Positions 33,634 to 44,327 of a stretch of 64,000 bases of DNA are shown piece by piece. Location of the stretch: the NCBI GenBank assembly GCA_012976225.1, contig JAAVVG010000004.1:248001-312000 (forward strand), read 5' to 3'. Each line of letters begins with the position of its first letter. Within the stretch, counting starts at the first letter, position 1. A model generated the notes under the pieces. The model had not been told where the DNA came from. It saw only the letters and a program-made list of their open reading frames with translations, and searched no databases. Source of the DNA: Golubevia sp. BC0850. Lineage: Eukaryota > Basidiomycota > Exobasidiomycetes > Golubeviales > Golubeviaceae. Both the position numbers and the translations under genes were made by a program.

Positions 33634-35303
33634 TTTGAATTGAACAAGAAGACGGATGACTGAGTGGAAATTGTAGATCTTAGATTTGTGAATTCCTCTC
33701 TTTCAAAGTTTCTATAGCTTCTGCAGTTGGTTCTTAAAGTCACTTGATGATCCCTTCTTCCTCTTTCTGCTACCTCTTGCTTTCTGAATTGAGAAATTTC
33801 GTGTTGAGGATCTTTGAAGTTGGAGTTCTTGGGTTAAAGGAGAAGTTGCAGGAGGACAAGAAGAAGATCAGATCGAGCGGAGAATTTGAGATTCCTGCGT
33901 GTGGTGTGGGTGGTGGAGTAACAGACCCGGGAGACTTTTATTGCCTCTTTGGGAAGATAAGCAAGATATCCCTTTCCCTTGGGAGTTTTTGGTTGTATTC
34001 TCAAGAGTTCAAAGGGAAGAATACATACTATTCTTCCACCACCACTCTGCGAGAAGGAACGACGCTCCAAAGGTGTCGAAGTCTTGACGCAGCCCCTGTC
34101 CTCGTCTAGCGACAGCCTCACTTCTCTCCTTGCAATTCAGTAACCCTTGAAATTTAGAGACTTAGCTAGGGAACTTTTCCCAGGGAGAGGGGGAGGGGAG
34201 CACCATAAGAGGACTGTCATAAGCTTCATTCTGACCCAAAGGCAACACTTGAGAAGCTCCTCACGTCAATTGCTAGCCATCCTCGCTTCCTCTCCTGATC
34301 TCCTGAAGACACTGAATCTTCGAGCTTGAGAGTATCGACACGAGCAGCTAATGTCTCGGCTACGAGGCTCTATGGTGGAATTCTGACTCGAGAATGCCTA
34401 CTTTACCCCTCGATGTGTCGACTCCTTTTGGCTGGCTCCCACTTTCCCACAAAACAAAAGCGGCAGAGGGAAAGTGAGTCATATGGGCCTTCGGCTAGGA
34501 GTCTAAAGCCTCCACTTGACCTTAAAGTGCTAAATTGGTTTGGGAAAAAGTTGTGAGGGAGGAAAGGCGAGTCTCGTCTTGTCACCAGAGCTCGAATTAG
34601 CTCCAAAGACGTCAAGCCTAGTATTGTGGAAGCCCCCCGCTGCGTGAGGGTGGCCGACTCTTGAACTGAAGGCGCGTAAGGTCTGGATCCAGACTACGTC
34701 AAGCCTGGCAACACTCCTCGCTTTTTCGTGAACTTCAAAAAGGAGGGGAGACAAGGTAAGAAAGTGAGTCTGCAGCAACAGCAGAAGAAATGTTCATTGA
34801 AAAGTATAGAATGTCCAAAAAGGGTTTTGAGAAAGTAGAAAGAAAATGGAGATCGAGAAGTAAGAAGTGTAGAAAAAGAAGGAAAAGGGGGCGGGGGAGA
34901 GAACGGTGTTAAAGAACGATTGACGACGTAGACAAAGATGATTCGAAGAAGTTGCTTGCAGTGATGCGATGCGATAAGAGTTCAGAAGAGAGAAGGTTCG
35001 AAAGGAAGGGGTTAGAAATTTAGAAAAGATCATAAAAAGAGATATCTTGAGGATTTCGGTCGAAGAACGACAGTTTCCCAATCCTTCTTCGATGATTTGA
35101 AGTCGGAAAATGAAAAGGAAGTTGTTGAAGATGGTTTTTGAGAATGATGGAACTGTTGGGTATGATTGAGAGGTTTGTTTTTGATTTTTGATCGTCAAAG
35201 GGAATGTCTTTTAAAAGAGTGTAAGATATTGTTCACTTGATTCTTAGAGGTTTGGAAGATTGCTCGAAGTTTTGATTCGAGTCTTGAAGATTTGAAATCC
35301 TTC
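33634..35303. other. Long intergenic region, no supported gene
   Basis: About 1.67 kb between the TRP-like gene start and the Kre9-like gene stop. It shows AT- and purine-rich sequence, several frames of 60-130 codons on both strands that are Ser/Leu/Phe-rich and lack motifs, and a GC-richer patch near 34600-34720. I see no splice-consistent gene. Confidence 0.4.
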
Positions 35304-36008
35304 TTAAACCATCATTCCAACTCCCAAAACCACCCCCCCAACAACTACACCGACAGCCTTGTTCCAACCCATTCCACCACCCAAAGAAAAAGCGCCACTG
35401 CCTTCACCACTTCCAGTTCCAGTTGGTACCAAAGTAGCATCAGCACTCTTAGAAGAACCAGAAGCACTTTGATTTGAATCTGAATCAGTAGAAGATGGAT
35501 CAGCGTTTGAATTTGGAGTGACATCGATCTGCATGGTACCATTTGGTCTTAAGGAGAAGAATTCAGAGGTGTAGAAGACTTGAGGGTCTGAGATGAGAGC
35601 GGAAAGGGGGGAAAGAAGGGGGGGGGTTAGAAGGGAGAAAGTGAGTTTCAAGACTTCTTAACGCGTTCACTTCTAAATCAAATCTCTCCTGAGCAATTGG
35701 AGATTCCAGCCCTCTCGAGCTCTGGACTATCTTTTGATGCCTAAACGTCTCTTAGTATCTTATCATCAAACCTTCTCTCGTCTCCCCTTCTCTACCTTCC
35801 TACCCTCTGATACTCACTATTCAAAGCATACATACTACTGTTGACAAACAAAATCTGATAATTCCCCTCTGGAATCTCATCGATGAAGATGTTTGCAGTT
35901 CCTGCTGAAGTGACCAAAGCATTTCCAATTTGGAAATTGCCGTTCAATTGATTATTATCTGAGTTTAGCAGTTGGACTGAGAATGGAGTTGGGTCGGTGG
36001 AGTTTGCT

Positions 36009-36041
<33 letters not shown>

Positions 36042-36819
36042 AGCATAATTCGGAGAAAAAGAGGTAAGTTAGAATGAAGGTTCTTGGGCCTTTTCTTTTT
36101 ACTCCCCTTCCTATGAGGATTGAGATATCGAATGAACTTCATAGCTGGTTAATTGTTCATTGAGGGTACTCTTTGAAGATAGAGAGCTTCCAGTTGATTT
36201 GATTTCGAGAAAAGAACAACACAACACCTAGGTCCTCCCTTTCTACTATGTAACCTGACATTGTGAATCGACTCACCTTTCCAATTCTAACAATTCCCAA
36301 TACAACAAGAAACAGAACGAGAAGAAATAGCAAGGGGGATAGAGGGAGTTGGTTGTTAGGGACCTTGAGTTGGGGGGTTGCCAAGAGGTGGGTGTGAAGA
36401 GATCTCCCAACAGATAATGAGGTCGATGAACAGATGTCACTCACAAGAACGTTGGTAGCATTAGTCTAAGTTTTCAATCAAGTGATAGAAGGAGAGGAAA
36501 GAAGAGAAGAGAAGACAAGGGACCAAATGAGTGTCTGAGTGTTTGGGTTTTAGGTGTTGTTTACCAGACTGTCATTCAACAACTTACAACCCAGTAACCT
36601 TCTGTGATGGGATGAAAAGAAGAGGTTATGGTCAGTTAATAGCTCAGCAGAAAAGATTCAGCAAGAAGCATGAGGATTGAAGCTGAGAGCTGAGAGTTGC
36701 TACAAGTAATTGTACTTACCATTACCGTTGTTTGGGAAGCTCATCTCAAAAGCAGCGCAATAAGCAGCGCTTAGAGCTAGGAGAGTTGAAGAGAATAAGA
36801 ACGAAGAAGTAGAAACCAT
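35304..36819 (-). CDS. Kre9/Knh1-like Ser/Thr-rich surface protein
   Basis: Six exons: 36720-36819, 36588-36601 (14 nt), 36445-36465 (21 nt), 36277-36286 (10 nt), 35818-36006 and 35304-35587 (205 aa). A signal peptide (MVSTSSFLFSSTLLALSAAY, then CA) is followed by FEMSFPNNGNEGYWV, TNATNVL, NWKANSTDPTPFSVQLLN, IFIDEIPEGNYQILFVNSSM and FYTSEFFSLRPNGTMQI. This is the Kre9/Knh1 N-terminal domain ('vLtW', 'pf.vqLln', 'p.g.yqi') found in many fungal GPI proteins. A Ser/Thr/Gly stalk follows and a hydrophobic end (AVGVVVGGVVLGVGMMV) that can serve as GPI signal. The three middle exons are extremely small yet all phases fit, and the conserved Trp motif is encoded by the 10-nt exon. Acceptor CAGAAG at exon 2 allows loss of one Glu. 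Confidence 0.85.
36009..36034. repeat. (GA)13 microsatellite serving as polypyrimidine tract
   Basis: A pure GA run on plus reads (CT)n on minus and ends in the CAG acceptor of exon 5 of the Kre9-like gene, so it forms the polypyrimidine tract of that intron. Confidence 0.8.
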
Positions 36820-37162
36820 TTTGTTGCAAGTTGAATTTGCAGAGAAGAAGGAGGAGAATGGAGATGCAGAGAGAGAAACAGGGGAAAGAAATACAAAAGT
36901 CAGATAGGATGCCCTCCCCTTTACGCGCTTTCGCGTCTCAAAAAACGCTTTTAAGCGTCTGTAAGAGCCCTTTGTTCTCGAAAGCAACACTTCCCATCAA
37001 AGAACAAAGGGAGAAGAATTGACTCGGGCCAGTTTCAGGACAGAGATTTAAAGCAAGTCGGAGATTCAAGGGGAAAGAAAGGAACAACTTAAGGTATGAA
37101 AAGGAGAAGAACGTGTATCGGAATCGAATCGAATCTTTCTCTTCCTCTCTATCTCTTCAAGA
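36820..37162. promoter_or_regulatory. Shared promoter of the Kre9-like and ICMT genes
   Basis: This 343 bp spacer separates divergent starts (36819 minus, 37163 plus). A CT-rich tract (about 37133-37155) precedes the ICMT ATG, as at other fungal promoters. An imperfect inverted pair, GCGCTTTCGCG and AAACGCTTTTAAGCGTCT, lies at 36926-36960. Confidence 0.5.
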
Positions 37163-38614
37163 ATGACTTCTCCCAACCCTCACCCTCCCTCCAACGGAAG
37201 ATTGCCATCTCCACCAGCTCGATCATCATCCACAAATCAAGAGACCATTCCACCTCCCTCAGCTCCAATTTCTCAACCAATCTCTATCTCTGGAGTATCA
37301 GATCAAATCCCACAACATTTAGCACCCATTTCCTTGCGAATCGTTCTAACCGGTCTATCACTTGGCCTCTTGATAGGAATAACTCTTTTAAACAGTTTTC
37401 AATTATTCTCAGTCTCATCCTTTCAAGAAGTAAGAGAGAACGGTTGGTATTCTAAAGGTTGGATGGAATTCATAGCTTCAAATCATGTGGAAGGAACAGG
37501 TAGGGTAGAGGGATTCTTCCAGGTTGTCAAATCTTCGACTCATAGTATTTTGAAAAACACATGGTTTGAAGGGAAATGGGAAATGGTTTTAGAAAATTGG
37601 AGAATTGAAAATCCATTGATGAGACCTCAATTCAATGCTTATCTTTTAAGTTGGAGTGGTTTTCATCTCTTGGAATTCGTTATTACTGCAAGGTATAATC
37701 CTAGTAGATTACATGTTGATTGTGAGTCGTCTAGAAAGATTCCAAAATTGGACTGACATGACAGAGGGAACTCTGTCAGTGTCTTGAGAAGAACAAAGGG
37801 AAAAGAGAGCTACAGCTCTTCGATTTCTCCCCTCCCCCTTCCTCTCGACCTCTGCACCCCATTCATGCCTTCCAAATTCATTCAAGAAAACTGATTATTT
37901 ATCGTCCTCCCTCCCTTCTCTCAGCCTTCCTCCTTCAAAACGGTATCCTCTATCACATAGCTCATCTCCTAGGGATTCTAGAATTCTTAATCACCTCCTC
38001 TTTAAAACCTACAACTAAGAATCTTTCCTATTCAACTTATTTAGGACTGACAATTTTGATAATAGGACAAATCATAAGGTCTTTAGCTATGATTCATGCC
38101 AATAACAATTTCTCACATACAGTTGCTTGGAAGAAGAGAGATGATCATTTGTTGGTTACTAGTGGAGTTTATAGGTGAGTTTTTCATTCTTGAAGAAATT
38201 TAGAATAAGTTTTTTTAAGGACTTAGAGATTTGAGTCTTAGAAGTGGAGTTCTTTCAGATAGAGAAGGTTTCTAACCTTGAGCTCTTTCGTCTTTGATCG
38301 CCTCCCCGCTTTGTTTCTCTCCCCTCACTTCTCCCGCTCTCCACTTTCCCTCCTTCCTTTCTCTTATCAATTCCCTCTCCTTTTTTCCTAACAGCCTAAC
38401 CCGTCATCCTTCTTATGTAGGATTCTTCTACTGGGCACTCTCAACTCAACTCCTACTCTCAAACCCTCTAAGTTTTTTCATTTTCCTAGTGATTCTTTGG
38501 AGGTTCTTCAATCATAGAATTAGAATCGAAGAGATTTATTTGGTGGAATTCTTTGGGAAAGAATATGAGGAATATAGGAGTAAGGTTTGGAGTGGGTTGG
38601 TCTTCATTAGGTAG
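37163..38614 (+). CDS. ste14: Isoprenylcysteine carboxyl methyltransferase (Ste14/ICMT)
   Basis: Three exons: 37163-37721, 37925-38174 and 38395-38614 (342 aa). A Pro/Ser-rich N-terminus precedes several membrane segments (LRIVLTGLSLGLLIGITLLN, LSWSGFHLLEFVITARYNPS, LGILEFLITSSL, YLGLTILIIGQIIRSLAMIH). The catalytic core reads NFSHTVAWKKRDDHLLVTSG, LTRHPSYVGFFYWALSTQLL, NPLSFFIFLVILWRFFNHRI and RIEEIYLVEFFGKEYEEYRS. 'RHPsY.GFF.W....Q' with 'R..iEE..L..fFG.eY..Y' is diagnostic for ICMT, an ER membrane enzyme that methylates the terminal prenyl-cysteine of CaaX proteins using S-adenosylmethionine. It is ~100 residues longer than yeast Ste14 because of the N-terminal extension. The CaaX protein at 11260-13335 is a possible client by sequence. 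Confidence 0.93.
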
Positions 38615-39428
38615 GATTGTGGGAGTGGGATGGACAGGGAACTTCGAGTATGTATTGAGGTGCAATCATTGGTTCGTTCTTTTGATTGGGTTGTGCTTCT
38701 GTATAATTATTGGTATTTCTCGATTTGATTTTTGCCACTTGGATCTTTCCATCGGCGAGCAGGCTATCACAGTTTTTTTTTCTTGACTTCCGTTTCTTTC
38801 TCTTCAAATATTATTGAGAATGGTTTTGCGATTGACCTGTAACATCGCAAGGAACTAATCCCAAAGGGGATGGAGGTCAAGAGTCTCATCACCCTGTCTC
38901 AAGCTTCACAATTTTCGCTGAGTTCTACTGAGTTCACAATCACTGACTCTCCAGAACTTAGAAGTCAAAAGTGCCAAATCGATGACTTAATAGAAGTCAA
39001 CACCTTGATGCAGATTTGCAGATCGTTCCTTTCGGATGGGACCGACTGGCTTTCTAGAGCCGGTTCTGGTTTCTGCGAAATTGACAGATCATTTACAGAA
39101 CCCAGGAAAGATGGAACCGTTTGGAGGACCAAAAATAAAAATTGAAGTGTCATCTTAAGCTAGCGACGGATCGGGCATGTCATGAAAATCTAGGACGGGC
39201 GGAAAGTGATCGAGCTGCGCTGGATTTGTTGACGTTCCAATGTCCAAACACTCTTTTGCTCTTCTCCTTCTCTCTGCTTCTCTCTTCTTCTCTTTTCGTC
39301 TCTCATCAGTTTTTCCCTCCACATCTCTCCTCAAATACCAGGTCCTTCAACATTCTTCAAAGCATTCTCGACTTCAAGAGTATCTTACGGCTTACCATCC
39401 TCTTCAAAAAGGCAATCTCGTCTTCCCG
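38615..39428. other. Intergenic region before the multi-span membrane protein
   Basis: The 814 bp hold no supported gene; a frame at 38870-39145 (91 codons, plus) lacks motifs. A CT-rich stretch (39252-39310) lies upstream of the membrane-protein start at 39429. Confidence 0.4.
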
Positions 39429-41427
39429 ATGCAGGCAACCACAAGATTATTGTCAGCAGTCGCTCTTCTCTTCATTTTCAATGTTCCTCAAGTCCTTGGG
39501 AAAGATTGGCATTCTCCAGAAGAATTGGCCTTGGATCTTCAAATTTACAGAGTGAGTTTGAAAGACGGTCTCGCTAGCGAGTTCAAGTTTCGTTTTGAAG
39601 GCTTGCCTAACATCATCTTCCTATTCTTCGTCATTTCTCACTACTCTTTAGGGATTCATCTTCGCTGTTGTAAGTTTACTACGCTCGATCCCGCGTTGCC
39701 GACGAGGTGTTAACTTGTGTCTTTGATTTTACACAGCTCGGAATTCACGTTTGGGAGCATGTCACGTACGGACTACCCTGGGAGTTCAAAATTTACACTG
39801 GAAAAATACCTTTCCGATATGGGTGAGTCCTGTCCTACGGAATCAGAGTAGAGCCTTGCCGTCATCGTCACTCAGCCCTGACGCATCTTCTCTCTTGATT
39901 CACAGAATGATCTTCTACTTGTTGATCAGGTAAGTCTCTTGAAAGGAAATCGAAGATCTTGTCTTTGTAATGCTGACTTCTATCTTGACTTCTCCTCGCT
40001 CAGGTATTCGCTTTACTTCAACCTCATCGCTGTCATCATTCAAATCAACGCTACCAGTCAAGTCAATTGTGGAGCTTGGAAAATTGTCTTGCTCCTGAGT
40101 CTTGCCGCAGCTACTTGCTTGACCTCTCTCATCTTCCTGTTACGGACCTTTGCTATCTGGGAAAGGAACGTGTACGTCTCTTCGGCTTTGTTCCTTCTCT
40201 GGTTGGCAGAAGTGAGTAGTTGTGTCAGTGACCTTGATTTTTCGCCTCTCTTCTGACCAAAATGAACGCTCTCCTCCATTAGGTAGGCATGCAATTCACT
40301 CTGCCGCTCCGATTCAAGAGCGTTTGGAATTCAGATACTGGTGGCTGTAGGACCATTCCTATTCGTCCACTCAAAGAGTCCAACATTGCCATTCTCCTGG
40401 TAAGCAAGAACGCAAAAATTGTTTTTGACTTTTTCGAATCTCACAACCTTTGCCCTTTTCACTCCAGGTCTTGATCACCGATCTATTTTGCTTTGTTCTT
40501 TCTACATGGAAACTTCGAAACGTGACTCGAAGTGGGGTTGGAAGGCTTCTTTTCTCTCAAGTGAGCTTTCCTTCAAGTCAGGTTCACATTCCAGCTTTTC
40601 AATTTTGTCTGACTCGCTCATCGCTGACTCGATTCGCATCCAACAGGGAATGTGGTACTTTGCTTTGGCTACCGCATTGAATACTCTCTGCTTGGGTACG
40701 ATCTATGCCACACTCAATCAGATGATGACACAGATGTTCGTCTCCTTTGCTGCCGTCATCCCTGGAATTGTGGCCTGTAGAGCGTTCCAAGGTGAGCTAT
40801 CACGAAGTCTGACAGCGGGAAAGAAGAATTTGACTAACCTTCCCATTTTTTCTCTCTGTCCTTTGAGATCTTCAACAGAGCGAATTCTCTCGACCAACAA
40901 CTTCTGGGCGTCAACCTTGGATCAGATCCAAAGACGTCGACAACTCAAGAAGAGTTGGAGGAGGTTTCGACACGATTTCCGAACAGGAACTTGATCTTTC
41001 TGCAGATTCTCAGGCTTATCGACAGAGTTCAAATTCCATTTCGAAGGCTTTACAAGACTTGGACCTGGAAGGAGGTAACAGCAATCTGTCAAACGAAATG
41101 GAACAAGTTAAGGTGTCACCCGCCAAGTCCAAAGCGAACCGGAACTTGACTGGGATTCAAGTTGAGAATCAGATCAACTCTGTTCCTTCTTCATCTACAA
41201 TTAGGCTTCAAGGTGGTCTCGCTTCCGGTTCAAGTTCTACCCCTTCTTCTCCGGCCAGATTCAATCAGGGTTGGAACACTCGATTCCGTTCCCATTCTAC
41301 TACTTCATCATCGAAACCTAGTGGTAGCAAGGCTAGACCGCAAGTACTTGGGAATTCAAATGCTGGAAGAGAAGTTTTTGAAGATCTAGATGAGCCGGAA
41401 TCATTTAGTTTCGTACCCAAGATCTAA
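39429..41427 (+). CDS. Multi-span membrane protein of unknown function
   Basis: Eight exons: 39429-39551, 39737-39822, 39906-39929 (24 nt), 40004-40211, 40283-40399, 40468-40560, 40647-40791 and 40868-41427 (451 aa), all in phase. A signal-like start (TRLLSAVALLFIFNVPQVLG) is followed by IHVWEHVTYGLPWEFKIYTG, MIFYLLIRYSLY, NLIAVIIQINATSQVNCGAW, IVLLLSLAAATCLTSLIFLL, YVSSALFLLWLAEVGMQF, IAILLVLITDLFCFVLSTWK and FALATALNTLCLGTIYATLN. That is about seven membrane segments and then a ~190-residue Ser-rich cytosolic tail. The layout resembles basidiomycete 7-span proteins of the DUF6533/6534 kind ('E..tYglPwE ... RY'), whose role is unknown. Fold is seen; receptor-like function would be speculation. 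Confidence 0.8.
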
Positions 41428-41451
41428 ACTCGATAGCTGGTATGGTTCCCT

Positions 41452-41592
41452 CAGGGCTGGCAATAGGTCATCAGGTCGACCTGTGACCTGACCTAACCTA
41501 ACTTGAGTAAATCATTTGGCAGGTCAGGTCGTCAGGTCAGGTCGGATTTTCTCTCAGGATGACCTGACCTGACCTGACCAACACAGGTATAT
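41452..41592 (+). mobile_element. hAT-like transposon terminus with AGGTCA/TGACCT repeats, copy 1
   Basis: The stretch begins CAGGGCTGGCAATAGGTCA, which fits the hAT terminal-repeat form CAGgG.tGgCAA, and continues with many AGGTC/GACCT hexamers in both directions, like the subterminal motif arrays of hAT elements. A second copy in the same orientation starts at 43594. The reverse-complement end TTGCCAGCCCTG is not found in the window, so both copies are partial. No transposase is seen. Family assignment is from terminus shape only. Confidence 0.5.
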
Positions 41593-41883
41593 AGGCTTTG
41601 AGGTAATGTAAGAGGGTGGGGAACTCCCAAAGATGTGATTTTGAACCTATTTTTGACTAAGATTAGGGATAGTTGAAAGTTGAAAAGCTACTGCGACACT
41701 TCAATTTCCGCCACCAGTGTGCCACAACAACACGAGCTTCCCCTTTTTGCCTGGTTCTACGTTCTACTATTCAGACTCGTCAACCCGTTTCATCCGAGGA
41801 GAGAGACTCGAGTTTACTTTACTCACTTTAAAGGCGTCTCATTCTCCTGCAAAAGGTAAGATCTGGACTAGATCTAGATTTTC

Positions 41884-43242
41884 TCACTCCTCACCCCTTG
41901 CTCTGGTTCCCCTCCCTTTTTTCAACACTCGATTTTCATCTCTTCCATGACTTGAGTTTAAAAAACACTTTTTCATCATCTTGGAGGTCTTAGAGGAGTT
42001 AAATCGTAACAACCCAGACAACAAAGGGGTGACATGCTCCTCCCCGGTGAAGTTCAAAGTGAGGTGCCTGACGTGCTTGAATAGCTTTCCCTCCGAACCA
42101 AGATGAATCTCGGTCAGGTCGGAACAGCCCAGGTTGATGGTTGAAGGAAACCCTTTGAACTCCATTGCGTCTAAATCGACTTCTTCGTAGAATTCGTCTC
42201 CATCTTCACTGCCAAATCCACTTCTCCCCCACTTTATCGTAAAAGTAAACCTCTTGGATAGCACAGCTGAAGGTCTCCAAAGCAGTGCAGTTGCTTGCTA
42301 ACCTGATTGCTGAAAATGTGGCATTTGCATCTTGAAGATAACCACCAACGACTACTCTTCTAAGGAAAGGGGCAGATTTCTCGAGAACTTTGAAGCATCG
42401 ATCTAATCTTGTGAACTCCATTCCTTCGGATTTAATCTCTATTGAAGTGATGGTGTTTGCCGTTTTGAGAGAGGAAAGTCTAACAGGAGCGCAATCTCTG
42501 TTCAAAGTGATTTTCTACTCTCTCCAAAGCATAGGTTCAGCTTCGAGGGCATCCTTCCAACATTTGCTGACTCTGAGAGATCTAGTCCTGGTCTTTGTCT
42601 CTGCGAATGCATTGATTTGACGAAAAATTTCGGCTGGAAGAAAGGCTGGATCACGACCGCAGGCAGAAGACAAGGTCAATACCTTGGTAGCGGCAAATCC
42701 TAGAGAATTGAGACATCCAAGGCTGGAATGAGACCCAGATCTGTTGCAGTCTCTCTCTCCATCCTTGAAAGCTTGAGCAGCCAATGATTGATAGGCTTGG
42801 CCGAGAGAGAGTTTGCACTGGGAAAGTCAAAGAGAAGTCAGAAGGCATTTCAAGTGTCAAGATCCAGAGGGAACTAAGTGCACGTATTCGACTCACATCT
42901 GATAGTTCTGGATTGGTTGAGACTGCCTTCGTTGTCTTGAAGAGATTCCTCGAAAGCTCCAAGAGAACGAAGGACTTCAGAACGAGCGATCAAGAAAGGA
43001 ACGGATTCGACTCCTTCGGGCGATTCGAGAGCCTAGTAAGAGTGAGAAAATGAGAAGTTGAAGGAAGTTAGCACAGTTCAGTCGAAGTGATGGGAAGGCG
43101 GATGGTGTGATGGGGCTAACAGGCGGCTGTCCCACTGTCCCTTGTAATCGACTCACCGAATCACACTTTTCCTTAGCAGCAGCATGTTCTTTCTAAATCA
43201 TCAAAAGCTTGATATCGGCTAAAGTTGTCGGTGAAGAAACCA
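41884..43242 (-). pseudogene. Broken F-box protein gene
   Basis: Read from the right: MVSSPTTLADIKLLMI, an in-frame TAG, KEHAAAKEKCDS, an intron, then ALESPEGVESVPFLIARSEV ... NQSRTIR. After a further intron come FKDGERDCNRSG and a Leu-rich stretch with the F-box core (DPAFLPAEIFRQINAF, SLRVSKCWKDALEAEPMLWR), then a second in-frame TAG. The frame continues KITLNRDCAPVRLSSLKTAN ... CAIQEVYFYDKVGEKWIW and shifts frame into SEDGDEFYEEVDLDAMEFKG and HVRHLTLNFTGEEHV. The order F-box then irregular Leu-rich region is that of fungal F-box proteins (SCF substrate adaptors). At least three lesions suggest decay. It lies between two hAT-like termini. An unrecognised intron could remove a stop, but the splice signals do not suggest it. 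Confidence 0.6.
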
Positions 43243-44327
43243 TGGCTGCATGCGATTTGAAGTGATGGCTCGGGAAAGAAGAAACAAACGCGAAGAAAAA
43301 TCTCTAACCGCACCAACCTTCTAGAGAAATTTACAATCCAGCTTCGAAGTTGTATGGGAATTTATAGGTGATTCGGCATGGCGTCGGCCCCAGATCTTGT
43401 TAAAGTCGAGCATCGGGAAAGTGGAGAATCGGACTAGAGAGGGGTCGAATTTTGAACACACAGATGAGAAGGAGAGAAGTGATATCGCAGAGAGAGTTTT
43501 GAGAAATTATGAAGGTCACTCGGTGACGTAGAAGCTTATTTGACGAGAAGCGATTAGAGATCTATCTAGCAGAGTTGAAAAGAGAAGGGAACCCAGGGCT
43601 GGCAACAGGTCAGATCAGGTCAGGTCATGAGGGGAATCCGACCTGACCTGATTTCATTTCATTTCTGACCTGGTGACCTGGCCTGTGCTTGATCTGACCG
43701 ACCTGACGACCTGACCTGAGAACTGACGTTTTGAAGGGAGGGGGCCAAGAAGTGGCGGTGAGGCTCACTTAGGGCACTACAGCTCAGATTTCCCTCCAAC
43801 CCAAGCTCAGATCATCATAATTCTAGAAATAAGCCAGAAAACTTTAGAATCTTTCAGTCTCATTCAGTGTCGATCTCTCAGCCTTCATTCTAGGGGTTCG
43901 CCTTCTCAAATTTGGGACGACGCTCACCTCTCTTTTTCAAAGTCAAGACTTTAAGTGATTATTACGGAGGTGACGACGATGGAGAACCAAGCAACCCGAT
44001 CACTTTGATAGCTCCTCGTCTCAAGCCAACTCAATTCTCTGTCGATGACGGCAGCTTCATTCTTCAGGAGAGAAGTTGAGTGGAAGATGGAAGGATGTCG
44101 GGAGATCAAAAGGGATTTGAAGTCTCAGCAAGAAAATCACCAAATGTATATGAATTGAATTGAAGAACGAAACTGATGCTTGTAGTACTTTACAAAAGAA
44201 AAAATGAGTGAGATGGCCGACATGGAGAAGTGTACCGGGTCGGTAGTCTGTCGCCAGACCTTATGAAATAAGAAGACTGGAAGTCAGAGCAATGGGTCGG
44301 AAAAGAAAGACTTTTGGCTCCAATGAA
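43243..44327. other. Gene-poor region around hAT-like copy 2
   Basis: Apart from the hAT-like terminus (43594-43735), one frame at 43939-44079 on plus (47 codons ending KPTQFSVDDGSFILQERS) reads like an exon but has no start or partner exons. The rest shows nothing I can name. Confidence 0.35.
43594..43735 (+). mobile_element. hAT-like transposon terminus with AGGTCA/TGACCT repeats, copy 2
   Basis: It starts CAGGGCTGGCAACAGGTCAG, differing from copy 1 at one of the first 15 bases, then has GGTCAGGTC and GACCTGACCTG words around a short AT-rich centre (ATTTCATTTCATTTC). It shares orientation with copy 1, 2.14 kb away. The internal parts of the two copies align poorly, so they are related termini and not a recent duplication. 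Confidence 0.5.

Noticed and set aside
33744-34109. 121-codon plus-strand frame
   Set aside because: Mixed composition with no start context, splicing or motif; likely chance.
34794-35198. 134-codon minus-strand frame
   Set aside because: Phe/Ser/Leu-rich, AT-driven; downstream of the Kre9-like stop, so likely untranslated sequence.
38870-39145. 91-codon plus-strand frame
   Set aside because: Short and motif-free; upstream of the membrane protein but not joinable to it by phase.
41452-43735. Reading the AGGTCA/TGACCT arrays as nuclear-receptor sites
   Set aside because: Fungi lack these receptors; the arrays sit within hAT-like ends where such repeats are expected.
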